DNA of 64,000 nucleotides from assembly GCF_900142435.1 (NCBI RefSeq), contig NZ_LT670846.1:186001-250000 (forward strand). The letters run 5' to 3'. Source of the DNA: Thermocrinis minervae. Lineage in GTDB: Bacteria > Aquificota > Aquificia > Aquificales > Aquificaceae. This document shows, in pieces, positions 51,794 through 62,234 of this stretch (position 1 is the first letter of the stretch; each line of letters starts with the position of its first letter). The position numbers and the translations under genes were made by a program. Below the pieces are notes generated by a model, which had not been told where the DNA came from, searched no databases, and saw nothing but the letters and a program-made list of their open reading frames with translations.

Positions 51794-54251
51794 CCCTATA
51801 TACATCCTCTATAGCCTTCTTTGTTTCTTGCACTATTTCCTCGTAGCTTTTACCATTTGGTTCTATCTTCCTGAGAAATCTAACCCTTATCTTATAAGGC
51901 TTAGGGAAGAAACTACCTATGGGCATAGCCTTAAAGGTACCTTCTATCACTACTGGCACTACTGGTACCGAAAGCTCTTTACTGAGTATGGCGAACCCCT
52001 TTTTGAAGGGCAGAAGTCTACCGTCTCTCGTTCTCGCACCCTCGGGGAATATGACAACTGTCTTACCAAGCTTTAAAAGCCAAGCGGTCTTCTGAAGAGA
52101 CCCTTGAAGGTCCTTCTGTAGGTTAACGGTGATAACGTGCGCAAACCTTGCGAAGAGGGACCTTAAACTTCCTCGAAAGTACTCTTCTTCACCCAGAAAG
52201 TAAGTCCTTTTGGCCACATCTTCAGGTAGAGCGCTAAGTAGTACAAAACCGTCCAAATAGCTAGCGTGGTTGGGAGCTAGTATGAAACCGCCACTTGGTA
52301 AATTTTCTTCAAAACTCACTTCCAGCCTATTGTACAGCTTGAAAATTACCTTTAGGATCAATCTTCCTATGGATATAAACCTAGGATGGCTTTCCACATG
52401 AAAAGGTTTACTTTCCTGTAGTATCTTTCCCCAATCTACACTGCTTGTATCCTTTTTAACAGAGTGGTTCTCTATGTATCTTATAAGGTCTTCAAACCTC
52501 ATGAGCGTGGAGAGTTCTTCTTCGGTTATCTGAAGTCCGAAAGTGCTGTGTATGAAAGCTAGTAGCTCTACCTTTCCTAAAGAATCAAGCCCTAGGTCTA
52601 TCTCAAGATGGTCATCGGCGTAAGGTTTTTTCCCTGTTAAGGACTGTATGATACTTGAGAGGGCGTCTACATAAGGCCCCTTCAGTTCTCTTCTTTCTTT
52701 CTTCTCTTGGGTACTTTTGTAAATCTCCAGTAGCTTATACCTTTTTAGCTTTCCGAGCCTTGTCTTGGGAAGCTCCTCTTTTATTAACTTGTAGCCCACT
52801 ACTCTCTTCCATTCGGGTAAACTTCTGTTGAAGGGATCTAAAACCTTCCACTTTATGTACTCTTCTATGTTTACTATACCCAGCTCTTTTAGTTTTTCCT
52901 CGTTTACTACTATAAGAGCGTGTAAACTACCGTCTATCTCAAGTATACCTACCTCCTTTATGAGACCCTTTGAGCTTTCTAAAAGACTACTTTCCATTTC
53001 CTCTGGGTCTACTTTCTTACCACCTGAGAGGACTATTATCTCTTTTATCCTTCCGGTTATGTATAAGTAGCCTTCTGTATCCATATAACCCAGATCACCC
53101 GTCATGAGATATCCTTCCTTAAAGACCTTATGTGTATCTTCTGGCTTGTTGTAGTAACCTACCATTACGTTTGGACCTTTTACCAAGATCTGACCATCTT
53201 CATCTATCTTTACGCTCACGCCTTTTATGGGTATGCCTACGGAACCGAGCTTTATCCTATTTGGTGGGTTGAAGGACACTATGGGTGATGTCTCTGTAAG
53301 CCCATAACCTTCTATGACTTTAAAGCCAAGCCTTGAGAAGAACTTTGCAGTTTTCAAGGGAAGCTTGGCGCCACCACTTACCATGAACCTCAGTCTACCA
53401 CCAAAGGCCTTGTGAATGGGGGAGAAGAGTCTTTTCCTTGCAAAGGGTAGGGGGATAGAAAGGTAGTAAAGTGTTCTACCTAATAGGTTTGAGAAGAGCC
53501 GTTCCCTTAGTTTTGCTTCAAGCATTTGGTAAAGTCTCGGTACACCCACAAGGACAGTAGGTTTATAGTCTCTCATCGTATTGAGAAGCTCATCCGAACT
53601 TAGCTTCTCCAAAAACACCACGCTGGCGCCTATACTTAAGGGAACTAAGATCGTGGTCATAAGGGGATAAGAGTGATGGAAGGGAAGGATGGCTAGTGTT
53701 CTGTCTTTACTACCTACCAGGTTAAGCTCCTTTATGGCGTCTATGTTGGAAAGGAGGTTTTTAAAAGAAAGCATAACTCCTTTGGGATTTCCTGTAGTTC
53801 CAGAAGTGTAGAGTATCAAAGCTATCTCAGAAAGCTCTCTGTAGATTGCGTGTACGTTAGGTTTGGGTAGTACAAGCCTGTCAAAGTTTATAAGCTCTAA
53901 ATCCTTTGCAACCCTTCTTATCTTTTCCTCCGTATGGTCTGAGCAGAAGACTACAGCAGGTTTTACCTCCTGGAGTATGTATAACAGATCTTGTTCTTCT
54001 ATGAGGAAGTCTATGGGTACGGCAGTACCACCTCTGGACCATATGCTGTACAGGGCATAAATCCACTCTGGTCTATTTTCCGATACTATGGCCACAGGTT
54101 TTCCAAAGAGTGGCTCAAACAGACTTGCGTAGGAGTTTATGTTATCTACAAGTTCCCTGTAGGATATTTCCTCTCCTTTGTGAATGAGTGCCACGCTTTC
54201 GGAGGCTTTTGGTTGTGGAAGTACAAGCCTCCTTTCAGGGTCATACTGCAT
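51789..54251 (-). CDS. Acyl-ACP synthetase/ACP/1-acyl-sn-glycerol-3-phosphate acyltransferase fusion
   Basis: This 820-aa protein joins three parts. Residues 1 to about 510 form an AMP-binding adenylating enzyme (ILYTSGTTGNPKGVM near 150, GYGLTETSPIVSFN near 317, MTGDLGYMD near 380). Residues about 530-600 form an acyl carrier domain with phosphopantetheine Ser557 in DLGLDSLG. Residues about 630-820 form a PlsC acyltransferase with NHASYLD (His662) and FPEGARTRDG. It should activate a fatty acid, load it on its own carrier and transfer it to lysophospholipid or glycerol phosphate, as E. coli Aas does without the carrier. It abuts the guaB stop with no gap. Confidence 0.9.
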   Translation of the reverse strand: MQYDPERRLVLPQPKASESVALIHKGEEISYRELVDNINSYASLFEPLFGKPVAIVSENRPEWIYALYSIWSRGGTAVPIDFLIEEQDLLYILQEVKPAVVFCSDHTEEKIRRVAKDLELINFDRLVLPKPNVHAIYRELSEIALILYTSGTTGNPKGVMLSFKNLLSNIDAIKELNLVGSKDRTLAILPFHHSYPLMTTILVPLSIGASVVFLEKLSSDELLNTMRDYKPTVLVGVPRLYQMLEAKLRERLFSNLLGRTLYYLSIPLPFARKRLFSPIHKAFGGRLRFMVSGGAKLPLKTAKFFSRLGFKVIEGYGLTETSPIVSFNPPNRIKLGSVGIPIKGVSVKIDEDGQILVKGPNVMVGYYNKPEDTHKVFKEGYLMTGDLGYMDTEGYLYITGRIKEIIVLSGGKKVDPEEMESSLLESSKGLIKEVGILEIDGSLHALIVVNEEKLKELGIVNIEEYIKWKVLDPFNRSLPEWKRVVGYKLIKEELPKTRLGKLKRYKLLEIYKSTQEKKERRELKGPYVDALSSIIQSLTGKKPYADDHLEIDLGLDSLGKVELLAFIHSTFGLQITEEELSTLMRFEDLIRYIENHSVKKDTSSVDWGKILQESKPFHVESHPRFISIGRLILKVIFKLYNRLEVSFEENLPSGGFILAPNHASYLDGFVLLSALPEDVAKRTYFLGEEEYFRGSLRSLFARFAHVITVNLQKDLQGSLQKTAWLLKLGKTVVIFPEGARTRDGRLLPFKKGFAILSKELSVPVVPVVIEGTFKAMPIGSFFPKPYKIRVRFLRKIEPNGKSYEEIVQETKKAIEDVYRV

Positions 54252-55709
<1,458 letters not shown>

Positions 55710-55712
55710 TTA

Positions 55713-55739
55713 ATTATATTTCCAACCGTGGCCTATATT
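55713..55739. promoter_or_regulatory. Divergent -10 elements of guaB and yceD
   Basis: The 41-bp gap contains TATAAT on the minus strand (55713-55718), 6 nt from the guaB ATG, and TATATT on the plus strand (55734-55739), 8 nt from the yceD ATG. Both genes are predicted to be leaderless or nearly so, and RNA polymerase would have to compete for the shared DNA. Confidence 0.5.
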
Positions 55740-55747
55740 TATAACCT

Positions 55748-56227
55748 ATGCCCGTGGTAAACCTAAAGGAGGCTTTTAAAAGAGGTAAAAGGTTTACAGG
55801 TAGTTACAGACTTTCACCCAAGGAAGTGGGACTGCCTGCAGACCTTGGGGAGCTAAGAGAACCCGTGGAGGTGTACTTGGAGATATACAAAGAGGACAGG
55901 GGCTACAGGGTCTTTATGTCCATCACGGGTAAGGTAGTCCTTGAATGTAGCAGATGCTTGACAGTGTTTGAGAACGACATAGGCAGGGAGCATAACTTTA
56001 GGATAGAAAGCTACCCTACCAAAGATGTGATGTACCTGAGTCCCTCTGACTTGGAAGTATCCTTCTACGAGGATGAAGAAAACGTAGACATAGCACAGCT
56101 CGTCAGAGAGCAGATTATCTTAAGCATCCCTACAAAACCCCTATGCGACCCTGAGTGTAAAGGAATACATCTTGAAGAAGCTCATGCGGACAATCCCTTT
56201 GCAGTCCTCAAGAGGTTTCTACCTTAG
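55748..56227 (+). CDS. YceD/DUF177 family protein (23S rRNA accumulation)
   Basis: The 159-aa protein is a YceD (DUF177) member, associated with 23S rRNA accumulation and usually encoded just before rpmF. It has the LECSRCLTVFE cysteine pair near residues 65-75 and the DIAQLVREQIILSIPTKPLCDPECKGI C-terminal signature, whose four cysteines could bind zinc. Ribosomal protein gene rpmF does not follow; the next gene is convergent. So the usual yceD-rpmF pairing is broken here. Confidence 0.88.
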   Translation: MPVVNLKEAFKRGKRFTGSYRLSPKEVGLPADLGELREPVEVYLEIYKEDRGYRVFMSITGKVVLECSRCLTVFENDIGREHNFRIESYPTKDVMYLSPSDLEVSFYEDEENVDIAQLVREQIILSIPTKPLCDPECKGIHLEEAHADNPFAVLKRFLP

Positions 56228-56470
56228 GTAAACCCTCTCTATGTAGATAAGGAGTTCTTCTAAGAACATATCAGTTTCTTTTTCATCCTCGAAGCTTATG
56301 CTTATCCTTTCAATGCCTCCAGTGTATAGTATGACTGTGTTAGCTCTTTTCTCTGCAGTCCTTATATGGGCGTAGGGTACCACGTACACAGACCTATCGC
56401 TCCTGTATATCATGTACCTGCTTTCAAGCACTATACCCTTTTCTGCCAAGATCTCCCTTACACTTTTCAA
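56219..56470 (-). CDS. Small protein of unknown function
   Basis: I do not recognise this 83-aa protein. It looks like an alpha/beta single domain of alternating strands (YMIYRSDRSVYVVPYAHI, ANTVILYTGGIERISISFED) closing with a helix (ETDMFLEELLIYIERV), PH- or longin-like in rhythm, without signal or membrane segments. It starts 4 bp inside the methyltransferase gene, so it is co-transcribed with that enzyme. The 3' end overlaps yceD by 9 bp. Confidence 0.62.
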   Translation of the reverse strand: MKSVREILAEKGIVLESRYMIYRSDRSVYVVPYAHIRTAEKRANTVILYTGGIERISISFEDEKETDMFLEELLIYIERVYLR

Positions 56471-57102
56471 CCCTGCAGCCCCGGTGGAATCTTTATGGGT
56501 ATGCTTTGTCTCTCTTCAAGGGTCCTGTCTGGAAACAGAGCGTATACACCAAAACAGTACTTACCTACTTCTATTACCCTTCCTACCTTTAGCCCAGCCT
56601 CTTCCAACATAAGACCCACTTCCCATTCAGAGTAGACTTCCTCTGGTGGAGGTCCCTTGTCCCTTTCCTCCTTCTTCCAATCTATGATTGCCAGATAGCC
56701 GAAGGGTTTTGCAACCCTCTCAAGTTCCTTCAAAAAGGTTATAGGGTCGGAAAGCTCATGGAACACAAAGGTCATGAGTACAAAGTCTACCGAATGCTCA
56801 GGCAAGGGTATGCTGTTTTCCTCGGACTTTAGAACCTCTACGTTTTGCAGGCCTAGGCTTTCTACCTTTTTTCTTGCGTAGTCCACAGCTTCTTGTTGAA
56901 CATCTATAGCATAAACCTTACCCTTTGGTCCAACTATAGAGGATATGTACGGTAAGTAGAAGCCTGCACCTGTACCTACATCAAGCACATGCATACCCTC
57001 TCTAAGCCCAAACTCTCTAAAGACCTTCACAGGGTCAAACAGTTCAAGGCGTGCTGGATCGTCTAACTTGCTTAGCTTCTGCGGATCGAACTTATGAGCC
57101 AT
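56467..57102 (-). CDS. Class I SAM-dependent methyltransferase (UbiE-like)
   Basis: This 211-aa methyltransferase has the Rossmann fold with motif I VLDVGTGAGFYLPY near residues 39-52, the YAIDVQQEAVDYARKK segment and motif post-I/II MTFVFHELSDP. It resembles the UbiE/MenG-like branch by HELSDP but the substrate is not predictable; quinone, arsenic or small-molecule methylation are all possible. It is followed by the small unknown gene in one operon. The start is divergent from the HIT gene. Confidence 0.82.
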   Translation of the reverse strand: MAHKFDPQKLSKLDDPARLELFDPVKVFREFGLREGMHVLDVGTGAGFYLPYISSIVGPKGKVYAIDVQQEAVDYARKKVESLGLQNVEVLKSEENSIPLPEHSVDFVLMTFVFHELSDPITFLKELERVAKPFGYLAIIDWKKEERDKGPPPEEVYSEWEVGLMLEEAGLKVGRVIEVGKYCFGVYALFPDRTLEERQSIPIKIPPGLQG

Positions 57103-57176
57103 CTTGATACCCTCTTACGTAAATTTTAATGTAAGTCTAGAAGTCTGTATGGCAATCTAAAGGCTTACAAAGAGCT

Positions 57177-57182
57177 TATAAT
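57177..57182 (+). promoter_or_regulatory. -10 element of the HIT-family gene
   Basis: TATAAT ends 7 nt before the ATG at 57190, which predicts a leaderless message. The 87-bp gap to the divergent methyltransferase contains no other clear signal. Confidence 0.5.
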
Positions 57183-57189
57183 TTTCCCT

Positions 57190-57546
57190 ATGGACTGCAT
57201 CTTCTGCAAGATAGTAAGGGGTGAGATACCTTCTAAAAAGGTTTATGAAGATGAGCTTGTATATGCTTTCTACGATATAAACCCTGTGGCACCACAGCAT
57301 ATCCTCATAGTACCCAAGAAGCACATAGTAGGTGTACAACAACTGGAGCAAGAAGACGAATGCTTGGTGGGTCACATGTTCTACGTGGCGCGTAGGATAG
57401 CCGAGCAGCTGGGGTTAGCACCTGATGAGAATCTAAACAAAGGCTACAGGCTCGTGTTCAACGTGGGTAAGGATGCAGGTCAGAGTGTCTTTCATCTTCA
57501 CTTACACCTAATAGGTGGAAGATCCATGGGTTGGCCACCTGGATGA
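57190..57546 (+). CDS. HIT-family (histidine triad) nucleotide hydrolase
   Basis: This 118-aa protein is a Hint-type purine nucleoside phosphoramidase. The N-terminal CIFCKIVRGEIPSKKVYEDE (residues 4-23) with a CxxC pair, the QHILIVPKKHI segment, and the triad HLHLHLIGG near 102-110 are diagnostic. Its stop overlaps the start of the MidA-like gene. Confidence 0.93.
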   Translation: MDCIFCKIVRGEIPSKKVYEDELVYAFYDINPVAPQHILIVPKKHIVGVQQLEQEDECLVGHMFYVARRIAEQLGLAPDENLNKGYRLVFNVGKDAGQSVFHLHLHLIGGRSMGWPPG

Positions 57547-58499
57547 TAAGCTTCAGAGATTTTATGCTCCAAAAGGTACAAGAGTATTATGCAAGTCTGC
57601 CTTTTGTAGGAAAGGACTTCTACACAGCTCCGGAGTTAGATAAAGCCTTTGGTTATGCCATCGGTGATTTTCTCTCTCAATATCTTCAGTCTTATCCCGT
57701 GGTACTTGAGCTTGGTGCTGGTAACGGTACACTTGCGTACGATCTTCTTACCTTCTTTGAAGAGAAAGGCTTAAACGTGGAATACATTATCTACGAGACA
57801 AGTACTAGCCTTAAAAAGTTTCAGAGTAAAAGGCTTGAGAGGTTTTTTAATAAAGTCCACTGGGTGGATAGACTCCCTGATACTTTTGAAGGTGTTGTGA
57901 TCTCAAACGAGTTTTTTGACTGTTTCCCAGTTCGGGTAATCAAAGGTTGGAAGGAGCTCTTTGTGAAAGATGGAGAAGCTTTCTGGAAGGAGATTCAGGA
58001 TAAGAGGGTTTTTGAGTTCATAAGAAGGATGGGTTACGAAAACGTGGACACACTCCTCGAAGTCTGTCTTGACTGCATAGACTTTTTGAAAGAACTTTCC
58101 TCCAGACTCTCCAAAGGTTACATACTCACCATAGATTATGGCTACAGGCATCCTCTTGAGGTACCGCAGGGTACGGTGGTGGGTTACAAGGGCCATAGAC
58201 TTGTGCAGGACGTACTAAAGGAAGAGGGAACCTTTGATGTGACGGCAAGCGTAAACTTTCAGGCCCTTGTGGAGTACGGTAGAGACTTTGGTCTTGAGAC
58301 TGTCTTTCTAAAGAGGTTGAGGGAGTTTTTACTCTCTTCGGAAGGCTTTATGAAGGAGCTCCAAGAGCTACCTTTAAGGGAGGATCCGGAGAGCATCCAG
58401 AGGCTCTCACGGATCAAAAACATTCTAATAAGCATGGGAGAGAGGTTCTGGGTGCTCTTCCAACAGAAAGCTCATAGGAGTCTAAGCTCTAGCTCGTAG
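57543..58499 (+). CDS. MidA/NDUFAF7-like SAM-dependent methyltransferase
   Basis: This 318-aa protein resembles the MidA family (DUF185), protein arginine methyltransferases needed for complex I assembly in mitochondria. It has FYTAPELDKAFGYAIGDFL near residues 22-41, SAM motif I VLELGAGNGTLAYDLL near 53-68, SNEFFDCFPVRV near 122-133, and TIDYGYRHPLE. The ATG at 57543 overlaps the HIT stop (ATGA), and I prefer it to an upstream start at 57531. The end overlaps the convergent secreted-protein gene by 28 bp. Confidence 0.88.
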   Translation: MISFRDFMLQKVQEYYASLPFVGKDFYTAPELDKAFGYAIGDFLSQYLQSYPVVLELGAGNGTLAYDLLTFFEEKGLNVEYIIYETSTSLKKFQSKRLERFFNKVHWVDRLPDTFEGVVISNEFFDCFPVRVIKGWKELFVKDGEAFWKEIQDKRVFEFIRRMGYENVDTLLEVCLDCIDFLKELSSRLSKGYILTIDYGYRHPLEVPQGTVVGYKGHRLVQDVLKEEGTFDVTASVNFQALVEYGRDFGLETVFLKRLREFLLSSEGFMKELQELPLREDPESIQRLSRIKNILISMGERFWVLFQQKAHRSLSSSS

Positions 58500-59980
58500 A
58501 CCTCTCCCCTGTTCTGGATAGGTATGGTTCCCTTCTTTCCTGTGAGTACATAAACTTTTCCATCCTTTGTAGAGACTATAGCCTGTATGGACTCTTCAAA
58601 GGATCCACCCCTTATCTGCTTTAGCATGAGTACACCTTGGCGCTTCTCTCCGAGTAGGAAGAGTTCTCCTCTAGTGTACTTGAGTATGTCTAAGAATCTC
58701 TGTATAACACCGCCAGTGTTCTTTATTACAAGCGCAGCTTTGAAACCTACTATATCTACTGTAGTACCCTTTGGGCTAAAGATGTAGTTGGTTTTGCCTT
58801 GGTCCAGTATAGGTATCTCTACAGATGTGTAAGAACCTCCAAAGCCTTCATCCGTGGAGTAAACTTCCTGCTCACCATCAAAAACCCTTACCCTTTGGTT
58901 TGAGTCGGTAAACACCAAGTACTTACCAAAGTAAAAGGCTGAGTCAATCCTGAAACCCCTAGGTGCCGCAAAGGGTCCCGCCTCTACAAGTTTGTCTCCT
59001 TCAAGCTTTAGCCTTACAGTCTTTCCGAACTTGTTGCTAAAGTCAAAGGTCTGTCCTACAAAGGTCTCTGTTGGTCTGCTCTTGTCCAGCACTGCCATAA
59101 ACATGGGAATATCTTTTTTTACGGACACTAGCATGTCGCCTACCATCTTCAGGATGAGGGAGCTGGCCTTATCACCCGATACCATGTTCACCAGTATGTA
59201 GTCTTTGTTCTCCTCTCCTATCCTACCTACTGACACAGATACGGGGATGCCTGCTGGCAAGCTGTAGGATGACCTAAGGAGTAGGTCATTCTTTAGTATT
59301 TCGTAAACTTCAAGCTTACTGCTGTAAAGAACCACCAAGTAATCCTTTCCATTACCGTACACGTCACCTACATCAGCTGACAACGGCAAAGAAGGGAGTA
59401 CTCTTATAAGTTTGCTCCTTCCTAGGAAGCTAAGATCTTCAAGACTTGCCCTCTGGAGGCCTGTAGTTTGAAGTGAAGGTTTGGGGAAGAAAGCAACAGG
59501 CTTTTGGTTAAACTCTACACCAAACCCATCTGAGAACTCTTTCACCACGTAAGGACAGCCTTGTCCTCTTTTAACACCTTCTACTGCGGAGCTTACTTGG
59601 AAGTAGCCTTCGTCGGAGCCTGCGTAGCAAACATCAGGCACGTACACCTTTACTCGGTCTGATGGCTTTACATCCTTACCCTCAACCAGTCTACCGACGG
59701 AGTAGCTTTCTTCAACGGTCGTTATCTTTATCCTACCTATGGGATTCTGTTCCACACCTAAGACCTTTCCAGTTACAGGGTGGACGATCTTCTGTCCTTC
59801 TCTAAGCACCAAAAGCTCTTCTCCTGGGAATAACTTTCCTTTACCAAGGTCCACTACTACCTTGTCCTTGTCCACTTTGACTACGTAACCCTGTCTGTTA
59901 AAGAACTCTTTAAGACCTTCCAGGTCAAGGGCAAACACTAAGATAGGGAGAAGCAAAAGTGTAAATGTCAACCTTCGCAT
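58472..59980 (-). CDS. Secreted beta-propeller-like protein, FlgT-C-like N region
   Basis: This 502-aa protein has a signal peptide ([17 protein letters not shown]) and no transmembrane helix afterwards, so it is periplasmic or surface-exposed. Residues about 50-110 ([44 protein letters not shown]) resemble the C-terminal domain of the flagellar protein FlgT. The rest shows repeated beta units around [29 protein letters not shown] style, consistent with an about six-bladed propeller. Two cysteine pairs may form disulfides. It lies 13 bp inside leuB in the same operon. I do not assign a function. Confidence 0.68.
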   Translation of the reverse strand: MRRLTFTLLLLPILVFALDLEGLKEFFNRQGYVVKVDKDKVVVDLGKGKLFPGEELLVLREGQKIVHPVTGKVLGVEQNPIGRIKITTVEESYSVGRLVEGKDVKPSDRVKVYVPDVCYAGSDEGYFQVSSAVEGVKRGQGCPYVVKEFSDGFGVEFNQKPVAFFPKPSLQTTGLQRASLEDLSFLGRSKLIRVLPSLPLSADVGDVYGNGKDYLVVLYSSKLEVYEILKNDLLLRSSYSLPAGIPVSVSVGRIGEENKDYILVNMVSGDKASSLILKMVGDMLVSVKKDIPMFMAVLDKSRPTETFVGQTFDFSNKFGKTVRLKLEGDKLVEAGPFAAPRGFRIDSAFYFGKYLVFTDSNQRVRVFDGEQEVYSTDEGFGGSYTSVEIPILDQGKTNYIFSPKGTTVDIVGFKAALVIKNTGGVIQRFLDILKYTRGELFLLGEKRQGVLMLKQIRGGSFEESIQAIVSTKDGKVYVLTGKKGTIPIQNRGEVYELELRLL

Positions 59981-61053
59981 AGCTTTTCAACCTCCTTTGA
60001 AATAAGTTGAGCCATTTCGGTAGTTCCTACTACCGTTGTGCCTTCGGAGGATATGTCAGGAGTCCTGTAGCCCATTTGAAGGACTCTTTCTACAGCCTGT
60101 TCTATGACTGATGACTCCTTTTCTAGACCAAAGGAGTACTTTAACATCATAGCCACGGACAGGATTGTAGCTATTGGGTTTGCTATACCTTTACCGGCTA
60201 TGTCCGGTGCTGAACCATGTACTGGTTCGTAGAGGGCATGCTTATCCCCAAGGCTGGCAGAAGGTAGCATACCAAGACTGCCTGATATTACGGCAGCTTC
60301 GTCTGAAAGGATATCACCGAACATATTACCCGTGACTATGACGTCAAAGGTGGAGGGTCTTTTGATTATCTGCATGGCACAGTTGTCCACGTAGAGATGT
60401 TCTACATCCACATCTGGGAAGTTCTGTTTTTCTTCTTCGACTATCTCCCTCCAGAGAGCGCTTACCTCTAAAACGTTAGACTTATCTACGCTCGTAAGCT
60501 TCTTCCTCCTAACTCTGGCTATTTCAAAGGCTTTTCTTACAACCCTCCTAATCTGGCTCTCCGTGTAATGCATGGTGTTTATGGCGTACCTCTCACCGTT
60601 CCTGAATATACCCCTGGGTTCTCCGTAGTAGAGGTCCCCGGTTAGCTCTCTGACTACTATAAAGTCTGTTCCTTGTGCTATCTCCTTCTTTAGTGGTGAT
60701 GCATCTATGAGGGCTGTGTAGACTTTTGCAGGTCTTAGGTTTGCGTAAAGGTCAAGGGCCTTACGTATGCCCAAAAGACCCTTCTCTGGCCTTTTGTCAG
60801 TAGGAAGGTTGTCCCACTTAGGACCGCCTACGGCACCCAACAGCACAGCATCTGCCTTAAGGCACAGATCCAGGGTCTCTTGTGGGAGTGGAGTACACTT
60901 CTCGTCTATTGCTTTCCCGCCTATAAGGCCTTCTTCAAGCACGAAGTCATGTCCAAAGATCTCTCCCACACGCTTGAGCACGAGAAGGCTAGCCTCTACT
61001 ATCTCAGGACCTATCCCGTCTCCCTTCAGTACAGCTATCTTATAAACACCCAT
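59968..61053 (-). CDS. leuB: 3-isopropylmalate dehydrogenase
   Basis: LeuB oxidatively decarboxylates 3-isopropylmalate with NAD in leucine synthesis. The 361-aa protein has [15 protein letters not shown] (residues 9-23), [21 protein letters not shown], the catalytic Tyr/Lys region [15 protein letters not shown], and the terminal [27 protein letters not shown] and [18 protein letters not shown] motifs by position. TATACT ends 6 nt before the ATG. The leuB 3' end overlaps the secreted-protein gene. Confidence 0.97.
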   Translation of the reverse strand: MGVYKIAVLKGDGIGPEIVEASLLVLKRVGEIFGHDFVLEEGLIGGKAIDEKCTPLPQETLDLCLKADAVLLGAVGGPKWDNLPTDKRPEKGLLGIRKALDLYANLRPAKVYTALIDASPLKKEIAQGTDFIVVRELTGDLYYGEPRGIFRNGERYAINTMHYTESQIRRVVRKAFEIARVRRKKLTSVDKSNVLEVSALWREIVEEEKQNFPDVDVEHLYVDNCAMQIIKRPSTFDVIVTGNMFGDILSDEAAVISGSLGMLPSASLGDKHALYEPVHGSAPDIAGKGIANPIATILSVAMMLKYSFGLEKESSVIEQAVERVLQMGYRTPDISSEGTTVVGTTEMAQLISKEVEKLCEG

Positions 61054-61059
61054 AGATTT

Positions 61060-61076
61060 AGTATATTTGATAAAAT
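61060..61076. promoter_or_regulatory. Back-to-back -10 elements of leuB and sbcD
   Basis: The 29-bp gap contains TATACT on the minus strand (61060-61065), 6 nt from the leuB ATG, and TAAAAT on the plus strand (61071-61076), 6 nt from the sbcD ATG. Both predict leaderless transcription with the -10s only 5 bp apart. Confidence 0.5.
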
Positions 61077-61082
61077 GACACT

Positions 61083-62234
61083 ATGAAGCTTCTTCATATC
61101 TCTGATCTTCATGCAGGTAAAACTTTAAACAAGATTTCAAGAATTGAGGACCTTGAATACGCCTTGGAACAGGTGAAGGATGTATGCCAGAAGGAAGGTG
61201 TAGAAGTTCTTCTCATAGCTGGAGATGTTTATGACAGGAGTATACCAGACGCACAATCTGAGGAAGTTATAATGAACTTTCTCACAGATATGGCCTTAAA
61301 CAAGGTCCATGTAGTTCTCATAGCTGGTAACCACGACAGCTATGACAAGATAAAAACCCTAAAACATATGAAAAAACTCTCCTCCTACATACACCCCTTT
61401 GATAGGCCGTCTAGGAACCTAGATTCTTGTATATTCCACTATAAGGACCTTGCAGTGGCATGTTTACCCTACCCTTCTGAGAGGTTACTCACAAAACTCT
61501 CCGAAGATTCCCACAGGACGTATGCAGAAGTTGTTCAAGAATACATCAGGGCTTTAGCCAATGAGGTAGAAAAGTATCCCAATCGTGTGCTTTTGGCTCA
61601 CCTGCACGTTGAGGGTGTTACTATCGGAAATTCGGAGAGGAAGGGTAGCCTGGCGGAGTTCTACGCCATAAGGCAAGAGAGCATTCCCAGCACCTTTGAC
61701 TATGTAGCCCTTGGTCATATACACAAGCACCAAAGGCTTTTAAGGGCTCCCACGAAAGCCTATTACTCAGGCAACCTCTACCAGCTTGACTTTTCAGAAA
61801 CGAACACGGACAAGTTTATAAACCTTGTGATCTTTGAAGGGAACCAGGTAAAAGTAGAGTCCATACAGATAAGCCTCAAGCGCAAGCTTGTGAAAGAAAC
61901 AGTAGACATAAGCAATCCTATAGAGGAGTTTTTGGACAGAGTTGCCCACACTCAAGATCTCTATTGGGTAGAGCTAAAGTCCAAGGGTGTAGACCTTAGT
62001 CTTAACCTGAAGAAACAGAAGATCCAGGAAGTACTAGGAGATAGGCTAGTAAAGCTTACGTTTGTTACCGATTCAAAACCCACGGCACAGGAAAACGTAG
62101 TTTCAATAGATAGGATAGATTTAGTAGACCTATACAGTCTCTTCTACAGGACTTACAGGGGTGTGGATCCTAGCGGTGAGCTTATTGAGGAGTTTAAGAA
62201 ACTCTTAAGGGAGGCAGAGGTTGAGACCTCTTAG
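61083..62234 (+). CDS. sbcD: SbcD/Mre11 nuclease subunit
   Basis: SbcD is the Mn-dependent nuclease of the SbcCD complex that opens DNA hairpins and trims blocked ends. The 383-aa protein has the five phosphoesterase motifs: ISDLHAGK (residues 6-13), AGDVYDRS, AGNHDSYD, LLAHLHVEG and ALGHIHKHQ. A C-terminal capping domain of about 150 residues follows. The start has a TAAAAT 6 nt upstream and no Shine-Dalgarno. The stop overlaps sbcC by 14 bp. Confidence 0.95.
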   Translation: MKLLHISDLHAGKTLNKISRIEDLEYALEQVKDVCQKEGVEVLLIAGDVYDRSIPDAQSEEVIMNFLTDMALNKVHVVLIAGNHDSYDKIKTLKHMKKLSSYIHPFDRPSRNLDSCIFHYKDLAVACLPYPSERLLTKLSEDSHRTYAEVVQEYIRALANEVEKYPNRVLLAHLHVEGVTIGNSERKGSLAEFYAIRQESIPSTFDYVALGHIHKHQRLLRAPTKAYYSGNLYQLDFSETNTDKFINLVIFEGNQVKVESIQISLKRKLVKETVDISNPIEEFLDRVAHTQDLYWVELKSKGVDLSLNLKKQKIQEVLGDRLVKLTFVTDSKPTAQENVVSIDRIDLVDLYSLFYRTYRGVDPSGELIEEFKKLLREAEVETS

